Source: Leptolyngbya sp. 'hensonii' (GTDB taxonomy: Bacteria; Cyanobacteriota; Cyanobacteriia; GCF-001939115). From it: a stretch of 64,000 nucleotides of DNA. The translations under genes were made by a program, and so were the position numbers. The notes under the pieces were generated by a model. The model was not told the origin of the DNA. It saw only the letters and a list, made by a program, of their open reading frames with translations, and made no database searches. The DNA lies in contig NZ_MQTZ01000041.1 of NCBI RefSeq assembly GCF_001939115.1, forward strand, positions 477,997-541,996, written 5' to 3'. Below, one piece after another: positions 8,048 through 15,242 of this stretch (position 1 is the first letter of the stretch; every line of letters starts with the position of its first letter).

Positions 8048-8817
8048 TGCCATTGCTGGAAGCCGAACAATTAACCATGCGGTTTGGGGGTCTGGTGGCC
8101 GTGAATCAGGTGAACCTGAGCCTGGAAGCTGGGATGATTGCCAGCCTGATCGGTCCCAATGGAGCTGGCAAGACCACGTTCTTCAATATGTTGACGGGGA
8201 TTTACAAACCGACCCTGGGCCGTCTACGCCTGAGCGATCGGGAGATTACGGGTCTGTCGCCCGATCGGCTAACTTCCCTGGGCATTTCCCGCACTTTCCA
8301 GAACATTCGTCTGTTCAACAATATGTCCGTTCTGGATAATGTGCTGGTGGGTCGCCATAGTCGCCTGAAGACAGGGCTGCTCGGAGCCGTGTTACGTCCC
8401 CAGCGAGTGCGGAATGAGGAGGAGCAGGCCAGACAGCGAGCCCTGTACCTGCTTGATTTTGTTGGGCTGGGAGCTGAAAAGGCCAAAGAGAAAGCCAAAA
8501 ATCTATCCTACGGGGATCAGCGTCGTCTGGAAATTGCCCGAGCTCTGGCTTCCGATCCTCAAATTCTGTTGCTGGATGAACCTACCGCCGGGATGAATCC
8601 AAATGAGACGGCAGATCTGACTCGTTTTATCAAGCAGATCCGGGATGAACTGGGGCTGACGATTCTGCTGATTGAACACGATATGAAAGTGGTGATGGGC
8701 ATCTCCGATCGGGTCAGTGTGATGGAGTATGGCTGCAAGATTGCCGAAGGGACGCCCACCGAGATTCAGCGCGACCCTCGTGTGATCGAAGCTTACCTGG
8801 GCAAAGAGGAAGCTTAG
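8047..8817 (+). CDS. livG: Branched-chain amino-acid ABC transporter ATP-binding protein (LivG type)
   Basis: This cytoplasmic ATPase drives the LivHM-type permease pair. The 256-residue protein has Walker [10 protein letters not shown] (36-44), a Q-loop glutamine (Q85), the signature LSYGDQ (153-158) and Walker B ending in DEP (177-179), then H-loop IEHD. The TFQNIRLF and NPNETADL features are typical of LivG (NatA in cyanobacteria) rather than LivF. It overlaps livM by four bases (ATGA) and is the last gene of this operon. The partner ATPase LivF is encoded separately at 13220. Confidence 0.93.
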   Translation: MPLLEAEQLTMRFGGLVAVNQVNLSLEAGMIASLIGPNGAGKTTFFNMLTGIYKPTLGRLRLSDREITGLSPDRLTSLGISRTFQNIRLFNNMSVLDNVLVGRHSRLKTGLLGAVLRPQRVRNEEEQARQRALYLLDFVGLGAEKAKEKAKNLSYGDQRRLEIARALASDPQILLLDEPTAGMNPNETADLTRFIKQIRDELGLTILLIEHDMKVVMGISDRVSVMEYGCKIAEGTPTEIQRDPRVIEAYLGKEEA

Positions 8818-8885
8818 GGCGTACCTGCTGGCTGAGTGGCTTGGCCTGAGCTGGTCACAGGGAGGGATCGGACCCTAGCAGTGAA

Positions 8886-9236
8886 CTAGCTTGGCTGACG
8901 ATCGCTGGCTGGAGGCACAGGGTTGAGCTGACTTCCTGTAGCACATTTCATCGCTCTGCAATTGCGTCGGAATTTTGAAACGGGAGGAGGTGGGGGCAGG
9001 GTGCCGCATAGTTTCTGGAGATTCACGACTCGACCATCTGACATCTGGATAAAGCAGAAGGGTTCATCCAGGAGAGGATTTTGGGGACTTGCCCCCTGAG
9101 GCGCTGTTGTTTGCACCTGGGCGTTATTAGATCCAGACTGAGCATTGCTGGTCCTGGATTGGGTTAGCGCAGTTTCGGAGCATAGAACCAGAAGCAGACT
9201 GGAAATTAAAACAATTCGATATCGATATTTCCACAT
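8886..9236 (-). CDS. Small secreted Cys-containing hypothetical protein
   Basis: The 116-residue product has an apparent signal peptide (positively charged start, hydrophobic residues 9-20, likely cleavage near 25-27). A Ser/Gln/Asn-rich linker follows, then a short motif PFCFIQMSDGRVVNLQKLC with two cysteines (C61, C77), a polyproline run, and two more cysteines (C93, C98). I recognise the DGRVVNLQ-type motif from small exported cyanobacterial proteins of unknown function. It lies downstream of, and on the same strand as, the large phosphatase, but 212 bases and a hairpin separate them, so it is probably independent. Confidence 0.6.
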   Translation of the reverse strand: MWKYRYRIVLISSLLLVLCSETALTQSRTSNAQSGSNNAQVQTTAPQGASPQNPLLDEPFCFIQMSDGRVVNLQKLCGTLPPPPPVSKFRRNCRAMKCATGSQLNPVPPASDRQPS

Positions 9237-9336
9237 GCGAGTTATGTTCCCACAATTTTATTGGCATCAGTAGCGGATGGTGGAACCCCCATACAGGTCC
9301 CTGCTGGCCTTTAATAGAGGGCCTCTACTGAATCTA

Positions 9337-9379
9337 AAGGGGCGAAGCAGACCCCATTGGAGGAAATCCTTCGCCCCTT
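9337..9379 (-). terminator. Perfect 11-bp inverted repeat, possible 3' end of the phosphatase transcript
   Basis: The arms 9337-9347 (AAGGGGCGAAG) and 9369-9379 (CTTCGCCCCTT) pair perfectly around a 21-base loop. The hairpin is about 70 bases past the stop of the minus-strand phosphatase gene. The run of T after the stem is short, so it may stabilise an mRNA end rather than act as an intrinsic terminator. Confidence 0.45.
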
Positions 9380-9448
9380 CAGAACATTAGACCTGATGAT
9401 GGACTGTTGCCGTGGCTTTACCCAACGGTATCGCCTTCAGGTTGATCG

Positions 9449-11713
9449 TTAGTCGTCATCATTGTCTTTACGACCTTTGGGGCCAAGGTCGATCGCCTGA
9501 CCTTGAACCGTTGCCGCTGACGGAACCCCCAGCAATTTATTAATCGTGGGAGCCACATCAATGTTGCGAATGGTGCCAATGTTACCCTTCCGCTTGATGT
9601 CTGGACCGGCTGCGTAGAACACAGAACTCAGTTTGAGAATGGTCGGGTCATACCCATGGGCCCCATAGAAGTTAGGAACGGATAAGACGACTGGGGTGGT
9701 CGCTGAATCTCCTTTCCGCAACATTACTGGGTTCTGCGTGCCATCAAAGTTATACCCATCGCTCATAATTGCGAAGACATCTCCCGTGTCCTGGCCGACA
9801 AACTCGCCGGTTCCCAGACCAAAGGTGGGGTCATTGATGTCGGCAGGCAAAGGCCGGGGATAAATCTTATCGAATACCTTCTGGCTGCCGTTAGGCGCAT
9901 AGTTCGGGTTCGTATCCACCAGCTCGTTAAGGGCCTGGACAATTTGCTGCTGCAGGGTAATGTAGTCAGTTCTGGAAACTGTACCGTTAGGCTCCCGGCC
10001 CTGCAGGTTGATGTAAACGTTGACCGCCGGACCAGAGGTCACAGCCCGTACCTGGCTGGTATTGAAGCCTTTGCTGGCCAGGTAGTTATTCAGGTTGACG
10101 GCGGTGTGGAACGTGGAAAAACCGTGGTCAGATACCACGATGATGTTGCTCTTGGGCACCCCCCGTCTGGTGGTACCCACTGCATTGATAATGCGCTGAA
10201 CCGCATTGTCAGCAACTTGATACGCCGTCTCCAGGTAGCTAAAATAGCGAGCGATCTTAGCCTTATCCTGGCCAGCCCCAATAGAGTTGGGATCTAAAAA
10301 GTTAGTGGCTTGACGGGAATCACCAATCAGGAACTGGTGCTCAGAACCATCTGGCTGCTCAATGTAGAGCATGACCAGATCGGCATCAGGATTCTTCTCC
10401 AGTGCGCGTAAAGCGATCTGGGTTTGATAATCAACAAAGAGTCGCACCTGGTCCTCGTAGATAGCTTCCAGTTCCAGATCTGGGAAGTTCGTAAATCCAG
10501 GACTCAGCCTCTCCGGAATCCGGAAGTCAGGCTGGGGTGCCCAGAATCCGACGTTATTGTTGATATCATCCACATCTGCCAGAACTGCTGCGTTGCGAGG
10601 AATTGCATTGGCGGAATAGCGAGCAATCCGCACGGTGCTCAGATCAGGAGCCAGATTGCTAACATAGAAGGCATTTCCAGCCTTGGTGGTGCTTCCCTCC
10701 AGATAGAACAGGGCAGACTTCTGCGCCTTTGCTTTCACATAGGCAGGGCCAGTGGATGGCAAGCTAAAGGGACCGGGCTTGATGCCCTGGGTCGCATCAA
10801 AAAACACCAGGGTATCGTAGTTGACTTTGTTATCCTTCGTGGTGTCTAGGGCCGCAACGTTAAAAGAGTAGGTCACCCCCCCTACCACATAGGCGGGCGT
10901 ATCAGCAAGAGTGGCTTGTTGAATCGGGCTGAAGGAAAACTTACCAGCCGCTTTGAGCTGGTCGATCGTTTGCGCTGGAGCCGGACTGAAGTCAGCGGCA
11001 GTCAGGCTAAATCCCTTCGCCCCCTGACCGGCAAATGCTCCAAAGGGTACCGTGTAGGCAACAGTTCTTTCAGCGGCAGGTTGGATGATCGGACTGTTGG
11101 TTAAACCAGGCACCCGCACATCCACCCCATCGCCACCGGGGAAGGTAGCCGTCACAACCTTTTTCCCACGCTCCTGCAGATTAATCCACAGGGGCTCAGC
11201 GGTGGGGCTGGCCAGTGGTGCCGGGCCATTGATGGAATAACCTCCGATCGGAGCCCCAAACCCACTGATATTGCTGGTGAATGGGCTGGCTACCAGATGG
11301 AAGGTGTTGGCGTTAATGTCATTTTTAGCCGCCGAGGAACCGGTGGCGATCGCCACATGACAGGCAGCGGTGAGGGAGGCACTGCAGGTGATGTTACGCT
11401 CGGCGTAGACTCCCTTACCCTTGAGCAGTCCGAGTCCACGCTGGGAACTGAGGACGTTCTGATCCAGGTACCGGTCGATCAGAAATGGCGATGCCCCATC
11501 CAGGGAAATCAACACTACTTTGGGATGAGGTTTGGCGGAATTAGCCGCTACCTGGTAATTGATTCCGATCGTGAGAAAAAAGGCCAGCAGAATCAACGCG
11601 GTGATCTGTCTGAGGGGATGCTTGAAAAATCTCTGAATAATTTGAAAAGTTCTAAGTAAATTTTCGGCAATAGAGCGCCTGAGCCTGGATCCAAACTCGA
11701 TTAGATTACCCAC
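9449..11713 (-). CDS. Alkaline phosphatase / type I phosphodiesterase superfamily protein
   Basis: This 754-residue exported metalloenzyme is of the phosphodiesterase/nucleotide pyrophosphatase group (PF01663-like). A hydrophobic anchor or uncleaved signal spans about 36-52. The first metal ligand is D72 in VVLISLDGAS. The likely nucleophile is T115 in LTAACHVAIATG, aligned with the family TFPNH..TG motif. DHGF in VVSDHGFSTFH provides further metal ligands. Several hundred residues are inserted between these motifs, so the protein is longer than typical enzymes of about 450 residues. The charged KGRKDNDDD tail is unusual. Substrate specificity cannot be read from sequence. A possible Pho box lies upstream, suggesting phosphate control. 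Confidence 0.8.
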   Translation of the reverse strand: MGNLIEFGSRLRRSIAENLLRTFQIIQRFFKHPLRQITALILLAFFLTIGINYQVAANSAKPHPKVVLISLDGASPFLIDRYLDQNVLSSQRGLGLLKGKGVYAERNITCSASLTAACHVAIATGSSAAKNDINANTFHLVASPFTSNISGFGAPIGGYSINGPAPLASPTAEPLWINLQERGKKVVTATFPGGDGVDVRVPGLTNSPIIQPAAERTVAYTVPFGAFAGQGAKGFSLTAADFSPAPAQTIDQLKAAGKFSFSPIQQATLADTPAYVVGGVTYSFNVAALDTTKDNKVNYDTLVFFDATQGIKPGPFSLPSTGPAYVKAKAQKSALFYLEGSTTKAGNAFYVSNLAPDLSTVRIARYSANAIPRNAAVLADVDDINNNVGFWAPQPDFRIPERLSPGFTNFPDLELEAIYEDQVRLFVDYQTQIALRALEKNPDADLVMLYIEQPDGSEHQFLIGDSRQATNFLDPNSIGAGQDKAKIARYFSYLETAYQVADNAVQRIINAVGTTRRGVPKSNIIVVSDHGFSTFHTAVNLNNYLASKGFNTSQVRAVTSGPAVNVYINLQGREPNGTVSRTDYITLQQQIVQALNELVDTNPNYAPNGSQKVFDKIYPRPLPADINDPTFGLGTGEFVGQDTGDVFAIMSDGYNFDGTQNPVMLRKGDSATTPVVLSVPNFYGAHGYDPTILKLSSVFYAAGPDIKRKGNIGTIRNIDVAPTINKLLGVPSAATVQGQAIDLGPKGRKDNDDD

Positions 11714-11773
11714 TTAATCCTTCCTTGATGTCCGCAACTTTACTGAGAAATTGTCAAGTAATTTATCAATGGG

Positions 11774-11803
11774 GCATTAAGCAGAAGCTATGGGAGGCTT
11801 AAG
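11774..11803 (-). promoter_or_regulatory. Possible Pho box upstream of the alkaline phosphatase-family gene
   Basis: On the minus strand, three 8-base units with 3-base spacers read CTTAAGCC, CATAGCTT and CTTAATGC. Each matches the cyanobacterial PhoB/SphR consensus YTTAAYYW at about 6 of 8 positions. The two outer TTAA cores are exactly 22 bases apart. The site is 61-90 bases upstream of the start codon, a sensible place for an activator. The middle unit is weak, so this is suggestive only. The rest of the 613-base gap to 12326 holds the MITE-like element at 12091 and nothing else I can name. Confidence 0.35.
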
Positions 11804-12090
11804 GGGATAATTTTTCATAGAAACTTTACATAATGGGAGAGATAACACAAAACCCATGAGAACCAGCCAAATGAGACCCTTTGGATTTCAGGCAGACTTG
11901 ACTTGAATCTCTATGAAGTTTTTGTCAATATGCCAGCTATTAACCTCTCGTTAAATTTCGCTTATCATATCTTCTCCCTTCTTCCTGATAGCATCTCTAA
12001 CTTGAAGCCACTTTTTTCCCTCACCTCCGGCAAGGGATGGGAGTAAAACCCCCTTTTCCAGGGAACTCTCTCAAATGTCCCATCAGTCTC

Positions 12091-12247
12091 TTAGGATCGT
12101 GGATTTAATAACTCAGCCCTCACCCTAGCCCTCTCCCAAAGGAGAGGGAACAAGAGTTTTAGCTCCCTTCTCTTGCGGGAGAAGGGTTGGGGATGAGGGT
12201 AATTCATATTTGCATTCAGCAAAGCCTTATTTAATTCTCATTCCTGA
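12091..12247. mobile_element. MITE-like element (repeat family B), copy 1, with family A core inside
   Basis: The left end at 12091-12112 (TTAGGATCGTGGATTTAATA and two more bases) and the right end at 12226-12247 are imperfect terminal inverted repeats. The same ends, better conserved, bound the element at 23611-23751. Between them lies a 111-bp block (12114-12224) nearly identical to 169-279. The internal pyrimidine- and purine-rich halves fold into a long hairpin. There is no coding capacity, so mobilisation in trans by a transposase outside the window is inferred. It sits in the divergent promoter region between the phosphatase and the CDF transporter. Confidence 0.7.
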
Positions 12248-12326
12248 GTCGGAAACTCTTGGTCGGAAAACTGTTGTGCCCAGATGTGCAAATTTTTGCA
12301 AAACTGTTTATCTACCCCCAGCCTGA

Positions 12327-13121
12327 ATGATGCAAAACCTCTGCTCATCTGATCCAACTTTTGGATTCTCCGCTTGCGACACATTGCATCTGACGGAGAA
12401 GGGAGCCGATCAGACCCAGAAGATTCGATCCCTGCGTCATGTGCTGGTTTTGCTCAGCCTGTTTTTTTGTGTAGAACTGGGTGCAGGCATCTGGAGTCAC
12501 AGCCTATCGCTTCTGGCTGATGCTGAACATCTGCTGTCTGACCTGGCAGCTCTGGGCATAGCGCTGGGAGCTGCCTGGCTCTCCCGTTTTGCTAGTCGCT
12601 GGCAGGTATTGCACCGCTTACGCCTGGAAACTATGGCAGCATTGATCAATGGGATGAGTCTGGCTGGGGTTGCCTTCTGGATCGTGCAGGAGGCTATGGC
12701 CCGGTTTCAGACGCCGTCTCCTGAAATTCTGGGGTTGCCTATGCTGGTGACTGCCCTGGTGGGACTGCTGATCAACAGCATCAACGTGGCCTGCTTACAT
12801 GGGTGCAGTCATCAAGATCTGAGTACCAAGGGAGCTTTTTTTCATGTCCTGTCCGATGTGATCAGTTCCGTCGGAACCGTTCTGGCCGCGATCGCAGTCA
12901 TCTGGTTGGATTGGTCTTGGGCAGATGGGGTGATCAGTTTAATGGTTGCCGGATTGATTGCCCTGTTTTCTGCGTACCTGGTGGTTCAATGCGTCAGTTG
13001 CTTACTGGGCTATCGTTCAGATACCTCCGTCTCTCTCTGCCACTGTCCGACTGGGACTGCAGCCTACGATCGGCAGCAGGCCGAGAAACTCCTGTTTCCC
13101 TCTTTGACGGACATTGTTTGA
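12327..13121 (+). CDS. Cation diffusion facilitator (CDF) family transporter lacking the C-terminal domain
   Basis: This is a proton-driven efflux transporter for Zn, Co or related divalent metals in the inner membrane. The 264-residue protein has six predicted membrane helices. The metal-site motifs are HxxxD in TM2 (ADAEHLLSD) and HxxxD in TM5 (FHVLSDVISS). The TM4-TM5 loop is Cys/His-containing (CLHGCSH). The family normally continues with an 80-100-residue cytoplasmic metal-binding domain. Here only about 40 residues follow TM6, including CHC. No frameshift restoring that domain was seen, so it looks like a naturally short form. Two ATGs (12327, 12330) could start it. Confidence 0.8.
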   Translation: MMQNLCSSDPTFGFSACDTLHLTEKGADQTQKIRSLRHVLVLLSLFFCVELGAGIWSHSLSLLADAEHLLSDLAALGIALGAAWLSRFASRWQVLHRLRLETMAALINGMSLAGVAFWIVQEAMARFQTPSPEILGLPMLVTALVGLLINSINVACLHGCSHQDLSTKGAFFHVLSDVISSVGTVLAAIAVIWLDWSWADGVISLMVAGLIALFSAYLVVQCVSCLLGYRSDTSVSLCHCPTGTAAYDRQQAEKLLFPSLTDIV

Positions 13122-13219
13122 TAAGGGCAGTGGCATGTTTATAGCATCTGGGTAGCTCCAGTTACCCAGGGGGAAGACACGGTAAGGTAAAATAGTCCGT
13201 CAGATCCAAACCATGCTCC

Positions 13220-13927
13220 ATGCTAGAAGTTCAGGACATTCACACCTATTACGGCAACATCCATGCCCTCAAAGGCACTTCCCTGTACGTTGAAGAGGGA
13301 GAGATCGTCACCTTGATCGGGAGCAATGGAGCCGGAAAAACCACCACGCTGCGAACGATTCAGGGATTGTTGCGTCCCAGTCAGGGCACGATTCGCTTTA
13401 ACGGACAGGCACTGGAGGTTCTCTCTGCCGAGGCGATCGTTCGGTTGGGCATCTCCCAGAGTCCGGAAGGCCGACTGGTGTTTCCCCGCATGACGGTGCT
13501 GGAGAACCTGGAGATGGGAGCCTTTTCCCGGAATGACAGATTGGGCATCAAATCAGATCTGGAACGGGCTATGGTGTTGTTTCCCCGGCTGAAAGAACGG
13601 GTGAATCAGAAAGCGGGCACCCTCTCCGGCGGGGAACAACAGATGCTGGCGATCGCCCGGGCCTTGATGGCCCGCCCCCGCTTGCTGCTGCTGGATGAAC
13701 CCAGTATGGGTCTGGCTCCCCTGCTAGTGAGTCAAATCTTTTCCATCATCAAAGATATCAACAGCCAGGGAATGACTATTTTACTGGTGGAACAAAACGC
13801 TCGCATGGCCCTCAGCGTGGCCCATCGAGGCTATGTCCTGCAAACAGGCCAGATTGTGTTGACAGGCACGGCTAAAGAATTACAGGTGAATGAGACGGTG
13901 CGGAAGGCTTATCTGGGGGAGAACTAG
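13220..13927 (+). CDS. livF: Branched-chain amino-acid ABC transporter ATP-binding protein (LivF type)
   Basis: This is the second ATPase of a HAAT importer. The 235-residue protein has Walker A GSNGAGKT (34-41), signature LSGGEQQ (135-141) and Walker B with D159-E160. It also has the LivF hallmarks YGNIHALKG and [21 protein letters not shown] (read in segments). It is the natural partner of livG at 8047 but is transcribed from its own promoter region. In other cyanobacteria the NatE ATPase is likewise unlinked. Its last 56 bases overlap the end of the convergent DUF2917-like gene. The ATG at 13213 is out of frame, so 13220 is the start. Confidence 0.92.
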   Translation: MLEVQDIHTYYGNIHALKGTSLYVEEGEIVTLIGSNGAGKTTTLRTIQGLLRPSQGTIRFNGQALEVLSAEAIVRLGISQSPEGRLVFPRMTVLENLEMGAFSRNDRLGIKSDLERAMVLFPRLKERVNQKAGTLSGGEQQMLAIARALMARPRLLLLDEPSMGLAPLLVSQIFSIIKDINSQGMTILLVEQNARMALSVAHRGYVLQTGQIVLTGTAKELQVNETVRKAYLGEN

Positions 13928-14177
13928 GGCTGTCTTCCTGCTGCCAGGCCAGTAACTCAAGGGGCTGCTGACCCAGAACGGACACCACAACTGGATCTCG
14001 ACTGAGCAAACAGGCTGTTTCCCCTGGGGTTAAAACCAGATCGCTGCCCTCGATCGTGAGCCAGGCAATGCCTGCGACAACCTGCACTTTGTGATATTCC
14101 GGCGGAATTCGAAAGGTTTCGTTTCGATTCAAGGTCAGGTAGGCGGTAACAACAAATTTGGGTGTGCTGTCTAGCAT
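13872..14177 (-). CDS. DUF2917-like small protein
   Basis: The protein is about 101 residues if translation starts at the ATG at 14177, which has AGAGGA about 11 bases upstream. The frame stays open to an ATG at 14267 that lacks such a site. The core (TLNRNETFRIPPEYHKVQVV, AWLTIEGSDLVLTPGETACL, ELLAW) resembles the small beta-rich, cupin-like DUF2917 family, in which a short barrel contains a WLT motif. Function is unknown. The tail is low-complexity (Ser/Pro) and overlaps the livF 3' end on the other strand. Confidence 0.6.
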   Translation of the reverse strand: MLDSTPKFVVTAYLTLNRNETFRIPPEYHKVQVVAGIAWLTIEGSDLVLTPGETACLLSRDPVVVSVLGQQPLELLAWQQEDSPSSPPDKPSAPSHSPVIL

Positions 14178-14474
14178 AGGTGCGACAGTCCTCTGACTGG
14201 GGGAGTGAAGGATTGAAGGAGAGTTTCCTCTACTCTTAACCTTAGAGAAGTGGGTAAACCCTGACATCGTCCAGCCGACTCACCCAGTCAGGTGAGAGCC
14301 TGGTACAGCCGGATCTTGGGTTTACGGAAAAATACTGGCTTTTTCTATGAAGATTCTGCAAAGTCTCAGGGCAGTGTTTGCTAGAAAACACGGGCTTCGA
14401 TCGCGCAATCAGTAGGATGACTTCGGTATCACATTTCACTCCTCTCAATCTAAATCTGGAAGCCAGTTTCGTCC

Positions 14475-14960
14475 ATGAGTTTGTCAACTATAGTTTATCG
14501 ACTTCGTCTGACACCCATGATCGCAGGGGTCAGTTGTCTGATTGGGTTTGCGATCGTGCTTGGCTCTGGAACGCTTCAGCCTGTTCAGGCTGAGACCCGG
14601 CAAGTTAACCTGACCCTAACCTCTGGGGGATATGCCAACTTTGCTGATCTGCGGCAGCAAGCAGAAGCCATGGCTGCCGACTCCATCCAGCAATTTTTCC
14701 TCCAGAATCCTGCTGCAGATGAGGTCTCAGTCAAGATTACGGGTGAGCACAATGGAACGGAAGTTCCGCTTTTGTTCTTAACCGTTTCCCGGAGCAACTG
14801 GAAGCAGACCCCCAGCATTCAAGCCTGGGCCAGGTATTTCAGTAGTTCTGAGAAATTGTTGGGATTCATCAAGCCTCAACCAGTTGGCCTCTCGATCGCC
14901 CTCATCGATACGCAATATCGACAGGCTCTGAAGGAACAGGCTGCCTATCGAGATGATTGA
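14475..14960 (+). CDS. Secreted conserved hypothetical protein
   Basis: The 161-residue protein has an N-terminal signal peptide (hydrophobic 15-35, cleavage predicted after VQA near residue 39). The mature domain is about 120 residues with no cysteine. It has an alternating beta pattern (VNLTLTSGGY, DEVSVKITGEHNG, VPLLFLTVSRSNW) and ends in a Gln/Ala-rich helix. I do not recognise a named family, though similar short exported proteins occur in cyanobacteria. A periplasmic location is inferred. An 8-bp inverted repeat (14964-14971 and 14986-14993) lies just past the stop. Confidence 0.6.
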   Translation: MSLSTIVYRLRLTPMIAGVSCLIGFAIVLGSGTLQPVQAETRQVNLTLTSGGYANFADLRQQAEAMAADSIQQFFLQNPAADEVSVKITGEHNGTEVPLLFLTVSRSNWKQTPSIQAWARYFSSSEKLLGFIKPQPVGLSIALIDTQYRQALKEQAAYRDD

Positions 14961-14994
14961 GGGGACTGTCTCCCCTTATGTGAAGAGACAGTCA

Positions 14995-15024
14995 ATTAAC
15001 TCTGGCTTGACCTGGTCTTAATTT
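14995..15024 (+). promoter_or_regulatory. Candidate Pho box upstream of phoX
   Basis: Three 8-base units separated by exactly 3 bases read ATTAACTC, CTTGACCT and CTTAATTT. The last matches the cyanobacterial Pho-box consensus YTTAAYYW at all 8 positions, the second at 7 and the first at 6. It lies 219-248 bases before the phoX start codon. That is farther than usual, so a long leader would be implied. A further isolated unit CTTAACCT occurs at 15098-15105. Confidence 0.5.
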
Positions 15025-15242
15025 TCTAGCCTTATATTTTCTTTGGCTTAGTAGCAAAACCTACCATTTTTGCCCCTATAGACCTGAGCTTTTCTGCCTT
15101 AACCTGTGGCGATGAGATTTTACTGAGGTCTGACCAGGAATTCTTTCAGGTTCAGATAGTCTGCCATTCCATCTAAAGTTTGCCTACTTGAAGTTGTTTT
15201 TCTCCGTCCAAGTTCTATTTACTGATCACCAGAGAGAGTTCT

